A stretch of 64,000 bases of DNA from G963664835 sp963664835 (GTDB lineage Bacteria > Chloroflexota > UBA6077 > FW602-bin22 > JBCLEL01): contig CAXXUG010000011.1 in assembly GCA_963664835.2 (NCBI GenBank), positions 1 to 64,000 on the forward strand. The letters are read 5' to 3'. The position numbers were made by a program, and so were the translations under genes. The stretch's first letter is position 1, and the number at the start of each line of letters is the position of its first letter. The notes under the pieces were generated by a model that worked only from the letters and a program-made list of their open reading frames with translations, made no database searches and was not told where the DNA came from. Shown piece after piece: positions 8,156 through 16,328 of this stretch.

Positions 8156-9364
8156 TTGGGATTCCAGGTAAATCCGCAACAGTTCTTGGAAGATGGCTAC
8201 CTCGTCCTGCGTGGAGTTATACCGCCCGGACAGTTGAAGGAGCTTCGAGCCAGCTTTGAAATCTTAGTCGACCGGCAGAGGGCAGTCTGGGCCCGCGAAC
8301 GCCGGCCCGGCGATCCTCCCGGTGGCGTATGGGAGACTCACAAGCAACCCCGGCTGAAATTTGACACCGTCGTCGACGAATCTACCGCCAACACGGTCGA
8401 GTTTTGCATGGGCGAGAGTACGCTGGGCGTCAGCCGGCAGCTCATTCGCGGGCAGGAGGTTGGCTTCCACGAGTTGCTGCTCCTGTGCAACCCGGTCCGC
8501 GACCACGGTCCCGACCGGTGGCACCGCGACACCAGCCCGGCGGTGGATGCGCCGATGCAGGGCCTGGCAACCGACTTGATGGCGAATGGTCCCGGCTACG
8601 TTCAGTGGAATGTACCCCTCTACGATGACGACGTGCTGTGGGTCATCCCCGGCAGTCACCGGAGAGACAATACCGAGGAAGAAGAGCGCCAATGGATGGA
8701 GGACAACCGTGCTCCTCTGCCCGGCGGCATCCCAGTCGAACTCGAAGCCGGCGATGCGGTCGTGTACACCAACTTCATCCTGCATTGGCCCAGCAACTAC
8801 AGCTCCAAGCTCCGCCGGACGATGATCTTCGCCCATCAATCGTTCCTCGGTCCTCTCTATCGTTACTTCCACCTCTGGTGGGATCTTGGCTTTACCAGGA
8901 ACCTGCCGGCCCATCTGCGAACGTCGTTCGAACATTGGGACCATTGCATTTCCCGGGAGCACGACCTGATCGAATCGATGTACCGTGCGATGATCGACCG
9001 GGACGCCGCCGGATTTCAGGAGGCATTGATTGGCCTCCACTCCGGCGAAGTCGGCCGGATGGTCTGCGTTGTCATTTTGTGCAAAGTCGCCCAAAAGCTC
9101 TATCAGATGACTCGTCCCGACTACGTGCATCCAAAAGGCCGCGACGCAAGCCTTCATCTCTACCAGGATATGGTCCGACGCTTTTCCCGAAATGAGATAG
9201 ATCTGATCTGGCAGAGATTCGGCATACTGGATGCGAAGCTACAATCCGACGTGGAGCAGATTTACGCCGGCGCCCAGGGTAACCCTACGAAGTATCGAGG
9301 CTTTGAAATGCCGGCCAACTTTGAAGTTGAGGACTTCATCGCTAGTTGGAGCGCGGACAGGTAA
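8156..9364 (+). CDS. Phytanoyl-CoA dioxygenase (PhyH) family protein, long form
   Basis: This 402-residue Fe(II)/2-oxoglutarate-dependent oxygenase is longer than the common PhyH length because of a helical C-terminal extension from about residue 270. The metal-binding HxD is in WHRDTSPAV, a PGSHRR motif follows, and the distal His lies in LHWPSNYSSKLRRTM. The start is taken as TTG 8156 after CGGAG, because it aligns with the ATG start of its full-length paralogue at 31265. Both paralogues sit directly after the last MalG-type permease of their cluster, so they probably act on the imported substrate, which is unknown. Confidence 0.87.
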   Translation: MGFQVNPQQFLEDGYLVLRGVIPPGQLKELRASFEILVDRQRAVWARERRPGDPPGGVWETHKQPRLKFDTVVDESTANTVEFCMGESTLGVSRQLIRGQEVGFHELLLLCNPVRDHGPDRWHRDTSPAVDAPMQGLATDLMANGPGYVQWNVPLYDDDVLWVIPGSHRRDNTEEEERQWMEDNRAPLPGGIPVELEAGDAVVYTNFILHWPSNYSSKLRRTMIFAHQSFLGPLYRYFHLWWDLGFTRNLPAHLRTSFEHWDHCISREHDLIESMYRAMIDRDAAGFQEALIGLHSGEVGRMVCVVILCKVAQKLYQMTRPDYVHPKGRDASLHLYQDMVRRFSRNEIDLIWQRFGILDAKLQSDVEQIYAGAQGNPTKYRGFEMPANFEVEDFIASWSADR

Positions 9365-9464
9365 GAGCGTCAGAGTCCGTCGCCGGCGAGGTTCGCCATT
9401 GGCTCGCAAGATGTACCGTTGAGCACTGAGCCGTACTCGTAACTATTGATTATCGGAGGTAGAG

Positions 9465-10337
9465 ATGCAGATTACACAGCAGCAATTGAATCATTTTAGG
9501 ACGTTTGGGTTCCTGGTCTTTCGCCAACTCCTCTCACCCGAGGAGGTGAAGCAATTCAGCGACGAGTTCGACACGGGCATCGAGCAGATTCGCGACGGTG
9601 AGCCGGTCAAAGACCCGACGGACGCCGCCTATCATTTCGCTTTCTTCACCAACTCGAACACGCCATTCATCGTCTCGTTGATGTCGGATCCTCGCTTTGT
9701 CGACGTCGCCGAGCAGCTGCTTGGCCTGCCGGTGCTGGGTGTTGCGCCGGAGGGAAACTTCTTTGTTGGAGACACCCGCTGGCACGCGGACGGTCGCATG
9801 TTCGGTTACACCGGAGTCAAATTCTGTGTCTACCCTGATCGGTTGGACGCAAGCAATGGGGCGTTGCGCGTGATTCCGGGTTCGCACCGCGAACCATTGC
9901 ACCAGGAAATGGACAAGGCGCGCGCAGTGGGGATTAGCGCGTCGGACAGAAAACCTGGCGACGAGACGCGGGCGGTGTTCGGCGTGACTCCAGCGGATAT
10001 GCCCGCATATGTATTCGAATCGGAACCGGGCGACGTGCTGGTGTTCAGACTTCCTCTCTGGCACGGTGCATTCGGCGGTGAAGTTCACCGGAGGCAGGGA
10101 GCCATTTGCTTCTATGAGGACCCCCAGGATCCGGCGACAGAGTCGGCGATCCAGGAGCAGATGCGCGGCAACCACCGTATGTTGCGGCGACGTATGATCG
10201 ACGATCCCCGGGTCAAGGATCCGTCCGCAGTTGAGTACTATCCACCCTACTGGCGTACATTCGATAATCCGAAGCACCAGCGATGGATCCAACGGTGGTC
10301 CGAGTTGGGTGTGCTGGACCCGCCGGCCGACATTTAA
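9465..10337 (+). CDS. Phytanoyl-CoA dioxygenase (PhyH) family protein
   Basis: This 290-residue protein is a third PhyH-type oxygenase in cluster 1, related to but divergent from the one at 399. The HxD pair is in WHADGRMFGY, the PGSH motif in RVIPGSHREP, and the distal His/Arg in WHGAFGGEVHRRQGA. The start ATG follows a strong CGGAGG site. It is 100 bases downstream of the long PhyH gene. Cluster 2 has no counterpart; glycosidase genes take this place there. Confidence 0.9.
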   Translation: MQITQQQLNHFRTFGFLVFRQLLSPEEVKQFSDEFDTGIEQIRDGEPVKDPTDAAYHFAFFTNSNTPFIVSLMSDPRFVDVAEQLLGLPVLGVAPEGNFFVGDTRWHADGRMFGYTGVKFCVYPDRLDASNGALRVIPGSHREPLHQEMDKARAVGISASDRKPGDETRAVFGVTPADMPAYVFESEPGDVLVFRLPLWHGAFGGEVHRRQGAICFYEDPQDPATESAIQEQMRGNHRMLRRRMIDDPRVKDPSAVEYYPPYWRTFDNPKHQRWIQRWSELGVLDPPADI

Positions 10338-10782
10338 GACCGGCCTGTTCACCGAGGAACCGCCGCAACTGAGCCGAGCCAACAGGTCTCCGCTCATTGG
10401 CACGAAAATGATGCGACGCTGCCTGGCGCGTGCTTGCCTTTAACCGGTCCCGCACTCGTCAATCCGGCCCCCCATTCGTCATTCCGGCGAAGGCCGGAAT
10501 CCAGAGGGGCAGGGAGGGGAAATGTAGCGCGGGGGCTTGTCCCCCGCTCCAGGCAGACCGGCAACCAACCGTGGTCCCGAGCCACTGTGAGGAACACCCG
10601 TCAACCAGCGCACCCATTTTCATACCTTGGCGTTCATACCTTGGCGCGCCGGCGGCAGCCGGGATGGGCGATTACGATGAAAGCATGTCCCTGACTCCGA
10701 TCCGGGATTGACCGCTTCGGCATCCTCTCGTTCGTGATCCGCGGCATTCCACTGTCAATCTTGCCCCCATACGTAATTCCTG
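10338..10782. repeat. Intergenic region with mosaic dispersed repeats
   Basis: No gene is seen. A perfect palindrome (arms ATTCCGGC and GCCGGAAT) lies at 10481-10500. At 10529-10547 a perfect hairpin has arms GCGGGGG and CCCCCGC around CTTGT. The following bases to about 10690, including CCGAGCCACTGT and a GCCGGGATG block, match the stretch at 17417-17570 closely. Confidence 0.7.
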
Positions 10783-10839
10783 CGAAGAGCCTGCCAATGC
10801 CCACGGGCAGTTGATCTAACCTCAACAAGAAATTACCCA

Positions 10840-10908
10840 TTGACAAGACGAGAGTTGTCGTTTATCTTACCGATACTTCGTATCAAGTAGTTCTGATACA
10901 TACTATCA
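10840..10908 (+). promoter_or_regulatory. Promoter and candidate metal-responsive operators of znu copy 1
   Basis: TTGACA at 10840-10845 and TATCTT at 10863-10868 are 17 bases apart. Just downstream, GATAC-TTC-GTATC at 10872-10884 is a perfect dyad, and TGATA...TATCA at 10894-10908 is a second. The first dyad is conserved at the same position in copy 2, while neighbouring bases are not. A repressor of the Zur or DtxR type is plausible but not shown. Confidence 0.55.
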
Positions 10909-10953
10909 ATTACCTTCGATACTTAATCTTAATTGCATTCTCAGGAGGCTCGT

Positions 10954-12159
10954 GTGTTTGTTCGCGGACTTGTTCAAAGAACCCTGGTTGTCTTGGCCTT
11001 GATGATCTCATTTCTGCTCGCGGCGTGCGCAGCAGAACCGGCTCCCGATCCGACGCCGACGATAGTCGCACAAGTGCCTACCGTCGCACCAGAGCCTACT
11101 GTCGCACAAGAGCCCATGGTGGTCCGCGTCGTGACGACCACCAACTTCGTCGCCGATTGGGCGACTATCGTTGGCGGCGAGCGTGTGGAGGTGTTCGGCC
11201 TGCTGCCACCGGGGGCCGATCCTCACTCGTTCCAACCCGGAACGCGCGACGTGACGCGAATCGCGGACGCCGATTTGGTGCTCAGCGTCGGACTTGAACT
11301 CGAAGCCGGATGGCTCACGGAATTGGTGAAAAATGCCAATACTGATGAAAGTAAGCTTGTCGCCCTCGGCGAACTGATTGACCCGATCGAGTTTGTGGAA
11401 ATCGGTGCCCACGAGGACGAGGAAGGCCACCACGAGGACGAGGAAGGCCACCACGAAGACGAGGAAGGCCACCATGAGGACGAGGAAGGCCACCACGAGG
11501 ACGAGGAAGGCCACCACGAAGACGAGGAAGGCCACCATGAGGACGAGGAAGGCCACCATGAGGACGAGGAAGGCCACGACGACGAAGACATGGAAGGCCA
11601 CCATGACGATGAGCATGATCATGCTCACGGTTTGTACGATCCCCATTTCTGGTTCGATCCCTTGCGTGTCAAGATCGCTGTCAACGAGATCGCGGCCCGG
11701 CTGGCAGCGATCGACCCCGATGGCGCAGACCTGTATCGGGAGAATGCGGCCTCCTACGTTACTGAGCTCGATGAACTGCACGCCTGGACGAAGGAGCAGG
11801 TTGACGCGATACCGTCCGACCGCCGGCTGCTTCTGACCTCGCACGACAGTTTTGCGTACTTTGCCCAGCTGTACGGGTTCAAAGTGATTGGCGCGATAAT
11901 TCCATCACTGTCCACGGAGGTCGAGCCGACCGCCGCACACCTGGGCAGTCTCGTCGAGGCGATTGCCGATAATGACGTTCCGGCGATATTCGGGGAAACT
12001 ACAGTGAGCGAGCGGGTGGCGCAGGCGATTACGAAAGAAACGGGCGCGAATCTGGTACGGCTATACACCGGTTCGCTCGGGCCCCAGGGCAGCGACGGCG
12101 ATACCTATCTCGGGATGCAGCGCTCAAACGTGGAGAAGATTGTCGAAGCGCTGAAATGA
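10954..12159 (+). CDS. znuA: Zinc/manganese ABC transporter substrate-binding lipoprotein (copy 1)
   Basis: This TroA/ZnuA-family protein (about 401 residues) binds a divalent metal outside the membrane. A lipoprotein signal ends in LLAAC. The metal ligands expected for the family are visible: His in ADPHSFQPG (about residue 90), His in DPHFWFDP (about 230), His in LTSHDSFAYF (about 296) and a C-terminal Asp in GDTYLGMQ. Residues about 153-226 form a His/acidic loop built from eight copies of HEDEEGH. Start is GTG 10954, after AGGAGG, as in copy 2; an upstream TTG is less likely. It overlaps the ATPase gene by ATGA. Manganese cannot be excluded as substrate, although the His-rich loop favours zinc. 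Confidence 0.9.
   Translation: MFVRGLVQRTLVVLALMISFLLAACAAEPAPDPTPTIVAQVPTVAPEPTVAQEPMVVRVVTTTNFVADWATIVGGERVEVFGLLPPGADPHSFQPGTRDVTRIADADLVLSVGLELEAGWLTELVKNANTDESKLVALGELIDPIEFVEIGAHEDEEGHHEDEEGHHEDEEGHHEDEEGHHEDEEGHHEDEEGHHEDEEGHHEDEEGHDDEDMEGHHDDEHDHAHGLYDPHFWFDPLRVKIAVNEIAARLAAIDPDGADLYRENAASYVTELDELHAWTKEQVDAIPSDRRLLLTSHDSFAYFAQLYGFKVIGAIIPSLSTEVEPTAAHLGSLVEAIADNDVPAIFGETTVSERVAQAITKETGANLVRLYTGSLGPQGSDGDTYLGMQRSNVEKIVEALK
11410..11577 (+). repeat. Eight tandem 21-bp repeats inside znuA copy 1
   Basis: The unit encodes HEDEEGH and varies only at synonymous positions (GAG/GAA, CAC/CAT). The pattern of variants repeats with a period of three units, suggesting duplication in blocks. The array lies within the coding frame and encodes the metal-binding loop. 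Confidence 0.9.
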
Positions 12160-12932
12160 CGACGTTTTCCGAGGCCGCCATGCCATCGCTCGTCGTCGAT
12201 GGCGTCACCGTAGAGTTCGGACGGTACAGGGCCCTCAGCGACGTGGCATTCACTGTGGAACACAGCACGCTCATGGGCGTGGTTGGTCCCAACGGCGCCG
12301 GCAAGAGCACTCTCTTCAACTCCATCGCAGGGTTGCAGCCGCTCAATGCGGGTACGGTACGGATTGTCTGCTCAAGGAGGCGGTGCAACGGATCTCTGGC
12401 CTACGTTCCCCAGCGGGAGAGCGTGAACTGGCGCTTTCCCGTGACGGTGTTCGACGTCGCGTTGATGGGACGGACTTCCAACCTTTCGTGGTTCCGCCGG
12501 CCAGGCGGTGCAGACCGGCAGCTTGTGCGCGAGTGCTTGGAGCGCGTCGACTTGTGGGAACAGAGATCCAAGTTGATGACCGAGCTGTCTGGCGGTCAAC
12601 GTCAGCGCGCGTTCGTGGCCCGCGCTCTCGTACAAGGCGCTGACGTCTTAATGCTTGACGAGGCGTTCAGCGGCGTCGATATGGGCGCCCAGGAGGGATT
12701 GGTCAAGGTCCTACAATCGCTGCGAGATGAGGGCAAAATCATCTTGCTCGCCACTCACGACCTTACCAATCTGGCCGATCGATTCGACCAGGTGCTTTGC
12801 CTCAACCATCACGTCTGCGCCTGCGGTCCGCCGGCCGAGACTTTCACGCCCAAGGTGCTCGAAGAGCTCTACGGTGCCCACGGTATCCACTTCGCCCAGG
12901 ACGGTGAGCAGTTCGAGGAGCGGGAAGCCTGA
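12156..12932 (+). CDS. znuC: Zinc/manganese ABC transporter ATP-binding protein (copy 1)
   Basis: This 258-residue ATPase has Walker A GPNGAGKST, signature LSGGQRQRAF and Walker B VLMLDEAFSGVD followed by the His switch in LATHDL. It energises uptake through the permease encoded next. The start ATG overlaps the stop of the binding-protein gene (ATGA), showing translational coupling. Compared with copy 2 the stretch after NAGTV is more divergent, but every catalytic motif is intact. Confidence 0.92.
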   Translation: MTTFSEAAMPSLVVDGVTVEFGRYRALSDVAFTVEHSTLMGVVGPNGAGKSTLFNSIAGLQPLNAGTVRIVCSRRRCNGSLAYVPQRESVNWRFPVTVFDVALMGRTSNLSWFRRPGGADRQLVRECLERVDLWEQRSKLMTELSGGQRQRAFVARALVQGADVLMLDEAFSGVDMGAQEGLVKVLQSLRDEGKIILLATHDLTNLADRFDQVLCLNHHVCACGPPAETFTPKVLEELYGAHGIHFAQDGEQFEEREA

Positions 12933-12967
12933 TCGAGTTCATCACCGACCCCCTTCAGTACAGCTTC

Positions 12968-13750
12968 ATGGTACGTGGCCTATTGGTCTCGGCACTGGTT
13001 GGGGTTATGTGCCCGCTTGTCGGTGCGTACGTCATCACACGTGGACTCTCCTTCATGGGAGACGCGCTTGCCCACGCCGTGTTGCCGGGGATGGTCATCG
13101 GATTCATCCTCGGCATTGGCCTTATCGCCGCGGTGCCCTCCGGCATCGCCGTGGCCCTTCTGATCGGGTTCGTCAGTCGTAGATCCGGCGTCAGCGAGGA
13201 TACCGCGATTGGCATAATCTTCGCCGGCATGTTTGCGCTGGGCCTGGTGATGCTTTCCGCTGCTACCGGCATCAGATTGAACATCGAAGACTTCCTGCTT
13301 GGCCAGCCCCTCGCCGTGGCCTGGTCCGAGGTCTACACTGCTCTTGCTCTAACCGCCGCCGCGATAGCTGGGTTGTACTTGTTCCACCAACAGTTGGTAT
13401 TGACCAGTTTCGATCCCGCGGGTGCGAGAGTCGTCGGCGTGCGCACAACTGCGATTGAGAACGTCTTGCTCGTGTTGTTGTCGCTGGTTATCGTCGTCGG
13501 CATCCTGGCGGTAGGGATCGTCTTGGTCATGGCGATGCTGATCACGCCGGCGGCGTCGGCTTATTTGCTTGTCAGGAGCTTCGTCTCGATGATGGTTGTA
13601 GGGGCGTTCATCGGCGTGGCGTCAGCCGTGTTGGGTCTTTACCTCTCGTACTATCTAAACATGCCGCCGGGGCCGGTGATGACCCTGGTTGCGACCGGTA
13701 TATTCGTTGTTGCCGTTGCGTTTAAGCGAGTTCCACGGCTGAGCTTCTAG
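12968..13750 (+). CDS. znuB: Zinc/manganese ABC transporter permease (copy 1)
   Basis: This 260-residue ABC-3 family permease has about eight hydrophobic segments and family motifs such as GDALAHAVLPG near the N terminus. The first ATG is at 12968. However, the frame is open back to the znuC stop codon and encodes IEFITDPLQYSF there. Copy 2 keeps this stretch (IEYITDPLQYSF) with mostly synonymous changes. Translation probably starts earlier at a non-AUG codon, perhaps CTG 12929 overlapping the znuC stop. The annotated start is therefore conservative. Confidence 0.88.
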   Translation: MVRGLLVSALVGVMCPLVGAYVITRGLSFMGDALAHAVLPGMVIGFILGIGLIAAVPSGIAVALLIGFVSRRSGVSEDTAIGIIFAGMFALGLVMLSAATGIRLNIEDFLLGQPLAVAWSEVYTALALTAAAIAGLYLFHQQLVLTSFDPAGARVVGVRTTAIENVLLVLLSLVIVVGILAVGIVLVMAMLITPAASAYLLVRSFVSMMVVGAFIGVASAVLGLYLSYYLNMPPGPVMTLVATGIFVVAVAFKRVPRLSF

Positions 13751-14162
13751 GGGAACACGCACTCAGGCAGGGGTCGCATTCTTGCTCTCCGCGCACTAAT
13801 ATCCTCGGTCCGGTCCTTCAAACATTCACCTCAACCGTTGCTCTAATGTTGCTAGAGCACCCTGAGTGCCCCAATGATTGGGCCGGTGCGTGAAATGTAG
13901 CGCCGGGCTTGTCCGCAGCATCGCCTGCCCACAAACCAACTCCCACCTACATGCCCGGACGCGCGGGCCCAGACCGGCGTGAGCGATTGCTATGAGGCTA
14001 GGGTTCCAGGGTTCGGCACCAACGTAGTAGTTACCATGAAAACAGACTCCGGCAATGACGGTGGAGACCAGTTCCTGCGACCCGGCGCTGCCAATCGTCA
14101 CGTCGGCGAAGAGCTTGCCAATGCCCACGGGCAATTGATCTAATCTCAGTACGAGACACCCG
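13751..14162. repeat. Spacer between znu copies with dispersed repeat
   Basis: No gene is seen. A hairpin GCTCTA/TAGAGC lies at 13840-13858 and a C-rich hairpin follows; neither has a T-run. A diverged copy of the GTAGCGC repeat begins at 13893, and a related block ends near 14005. The same arrangement follows znu copy 2 at 17112-17360, so it belongs to the duplicated unit. Confidence 0.6.
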
Positions 14163-14207
14163 TTGACAAAACGAAACCTGCAGTTTATTGTGCCGATACT
14201 TCATATC
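14163..14207 (+). promoter_or_regulatory. Promoter and candidate operator of znu copy 2
   Basis: TTGACA at 14163-14168 and TATTGT at 14186-14191 are 17 bases apart. The dyad GATACTTCATATC follows at 14195-14207, differing from copy 1 at one base. Conservation of the promoter and dyad in the middle of diverged sequence suggests both operons still answer to the same regulator. Confidence 0.55.
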
Positions 14208-14254
14208 AAATAATTTCGATATTTCATAATCAACCGTATTCTCAGGAGGCTCGT

Positions 14255-15520
14255 GTGTTTGTTTGCGGACTCGCTCAAAGAACCCTGGTTGTCTTAGCCT
14301 TGATGATCTCATTTCTGCTAGCGGCGTGCGCCGAAGAGGCAGCTCCCGAGCCGACGCCGACGACCGTGGCAAAAGAGCCTATGGTGGTCCGTGTCGTGAC
14401 GACGACCAACTTCGTCGCCGATTGGGCGACTATCGTTGGCGGCGACCGTGTGGAGGTGTTCAGCCTGCTGCCGCCGGGTGCCGATCCTCACTCCTTTCAA
14501 CCTGGAGCACGCGACGTGGCACGAATCGCGGACGCCGATTTGGTGCTCAGCGTCGGCATTGGACTCGAAACAGGATGGCTAACCGAACTCATCAAGAACG
14601 CGAACACCGACGAGGCGAAGCTCGTTGCCTTAGGCGAATTGGTCGACCCTATCGAGTTCGTGGACATAGGCGTTGGTCACGGAGAAGAAGGCGACCACGA
14701 GGAAGAGGAAGGTGACCACGGCGAAGAAGAGGGCGAGAGCGAGGAAGAAGAAGGTCACCACGATGAGGAAGAAGGCGACGCCGAGGAAGAAGAAGGTCAC
14801 CACGGCGAAGAAGAGGGCGACGCCGAGGAAGAAGAAGGTCACCACGATGAGGAAGAAGGCGACGCCGAGGAAGAAGAAGGTCACCACGATGAGGAAGAAG
14901 GCGACGCCGAGGAAGAGGAAGGTCACCACGAAGAGGAAGAGGGCGACCACGAAGAGGAAGGCGAACACCACGATGAGGGCGGTCACGGTTTGTATGACCC
15001 CCACTTCTGGTTCGATCCGCTGCGTGTCAAGATCGTTGTCAACGAGATCGCGTCCCGGCTGGCAGCCGTCGACCCCGAAGGTGGAGACCTGTACCGAGAG
15101 AACGCGGCCTCCTACGTTACTGAGCTCGATGAACTGCACGCTTGGACGAAGGAGCAGGTCGACGTGATACCGCCAGACCGCCGGCTCCTCCTGACTTCCC
15201 ACGACAGCCTGGCGTACTTTGCCCAGCTGTATGGGTTCAAAGTGGTTGGCGCGATAATTCCCACATCACTGTCCACGGAAGTCGAGCCGACTGCCGCACA
15301 CCTCGGCAATCTCGTCGAGGTGATCGCGCACAACGACGTTCAGGCTGTATTCGGGGAAACGACGGTCAGCGAGCGCATAGCAAAAGCGATTTCGAACGAG
15401 ACAGGAGCGAAGCTGGTACGGCTGTACACCGGTTCGCTCGGGCCCGAGGGCAGCGGCGCCGATACCTATCTCGGGATGCAGCGCACAAACGTGGAGAAGA
15501 TTGTCGAAGCGCTGAAATGA
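14255..15520 (+). CDS. znuA: Zinc/manganese ABC transporter substrate-binding lipoprotein (copy 2)
   Basis: This 421-residue paralogue of the protein at 10954 has the same GTG start, AGGAGG site, lipobox (LLAAC) and metal-ligand motifs (ADPHSFQPG, DPHFWFDP, LTSHDSLAYF). The loop between the first two ligand regions (about residues 140-245) is longer and more acidic. It is built from a 14-residue unit, EEEEGHHDEEEGDA, with fewer His per residue than copy 1. The two loops therefore expanded separately after duplication, which may give the proteins different metal affinity or capture. It overlaps znuC copy 2 by ATGA. Confidence 0.9.
   Translation: MFVCGLAQRTLVVLALMISFLLAACAEEAAPEPTPTTVAKEPMVVRVVTTTNFVADWATIVGGDRVEVFSLLPPGADPHSFQPGARDVARIADADLVLSVGIGLETGWLTELIKNANTDEAKLVALGELVDPIEFVDIGVGHGEEGDHEEEEGDHGEEEGESEEEEGHHDEEEGDAEEEEGHHGEEEGDAEEEEGHHDEEEGDAEEEEGHHDEEEGDAEEEEGHHEEEEGDHEEEGEHHDEGGHGLYDPHFWFDPLRVKIVVNEIASRLAAVDPEGGDLYRENAASYVTELDELHAWTKEQVDVIPPDRRLLLTSHDSLAYFAQLYGFKVVGAIIPTSLSTEVEPTAAHLGNLVEVIAHNDVQAVFGETTVSERIAKAISNETGAKLVRLYTGSLGPEGSGADTYLGMQRTNVEKIVEALK
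14740..14985 (+). repeat. Degenerate 42-bp coding repeats inside znuA copy 2
   Basis: About four units encode EEEEGHHDEEEGDA, with shorter partial units at both sides. The DNA is strongly purine-rich on the plus strand. It lies in frame and encodes the acidic/His loop. Confidence 0.8.
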
Positions 15521-16293
15521 CGACGTATTCCGAGGCCGGCACGCCATCGCTTGTCGTCGACGGCGTATCTGTCGAGTTCGGGGAGCACAAGACTCTGAGC
15601 GACGTGACCTTCACTGTTGCCCAGGGCACGCTTATGGGCGTCGTCGGACCCAACGGCGCGGGCAAGAGCACTCTCTTCAACTCCATCGCCGGGTTGCAGC
15701 CGCTCAATGCGGGCTCCGTAACGGTGTTTAGCTCGCGGAAGCGGAGCGGCGGCGCGTTGGCATACGTTCCCCAGCGGGAGAGCGTGAACTGGCGCTTTCC
15801 CGTCTCGGTGTTCGACGTTGCGCTGATGGGCCGAACCTTCAATCTCTCGTGGTTCCGGCGGCCTGGCAGGCGAGACCGAGAGCTTGTCTGCGAGTGCTTG
15901 GAACGGGTCGGATTGTGGGCCCAGAGGTCCAAACTTGTAACCGAGCTGTCCGGCGGACAACGCCAACGGGTGTTCGTCGCCAGAGCGCTCGTACAGGGCG
16001 CGGACGTTCTCATGCTTGATGAGGCGTTCAGCGGCGTCGATGTAGGCGCCCAGGAGGGATTGGTCAACGTCCTGCAATCGCTGCGGGATGAGGGCCGGAT
16101 CATCCTGCTTGCCACCCACGACCTTACCAATCTGGCCGAGCGATTCGACCAGGTTCTCTGCCTCAACCATCACGTCTGCGCCTGTGGCCCACCGGCCGAG
16201 ACGTTCACGCCCGAGGTGCTCGAAGAGCTCTACGGCGCTCACGGTATCCACTTCGCTCAGACCGGTGAGCAGTTCGAGGAGCCGGAAGCCTGA
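15517..16293 (+). CDS. znuC: Zinc/manganese ABC transporter ATP-binding protein (copy 2)
   Basis: This 258-residue ATPase has Walker A GPNGAGKST, signature LSGGQRQRVF and Walker B VLMLDEAFSGVD. The frame is open further upstream, but the start is ATG 15517, because it gives the ATGA overlap with znuA seen in copy 1 and aligns from the first residues (MTTYSEAGTPSL against MTTFSEAAMPSL). It serves the second znuACB-type importer. Confidence 0.92.
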   Translation: MTTYSEAGTPSLVVDGVSVEFGEHKTLSDVTFTVAQGTLMGVVGPNGAGKSTLFNSIAGLQPLNAGSVTVFSSRKRSGGALAYVPQRESVNWRFPVSVFDVALMGRTFNLSWFRRPGRRDRELVCECLERVGLWAQRSKLVTELSGGQRQRVFVARALVQGADVLMLDEAFSGVDVGAQEGLVNVLQSLRDEGRIILLATHDLTNLAERFDQVLCLNHHVCACGPPAETFTPEVLEELYGAHGIHFAQTGEQFEEPEA

Positions 16294-16328
16294 TCGAGTA
16301 CATCACCGACCCTCTCCAGTACAGCTTC

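Noticed and set aside
11410..11577. CRISPR-like array of 21-bp repeats
   Set aside because: There are no spacers; the repeats are contiguous, in frame and encode the ZnuA metal loop. No cas genes are in the window.
11223..11591. Minus-strand frame made of Ser/Trp repeats
   Set aside because: It is the complement of the 21-bp HEDEEGH array in znuA and has no independent start signal.
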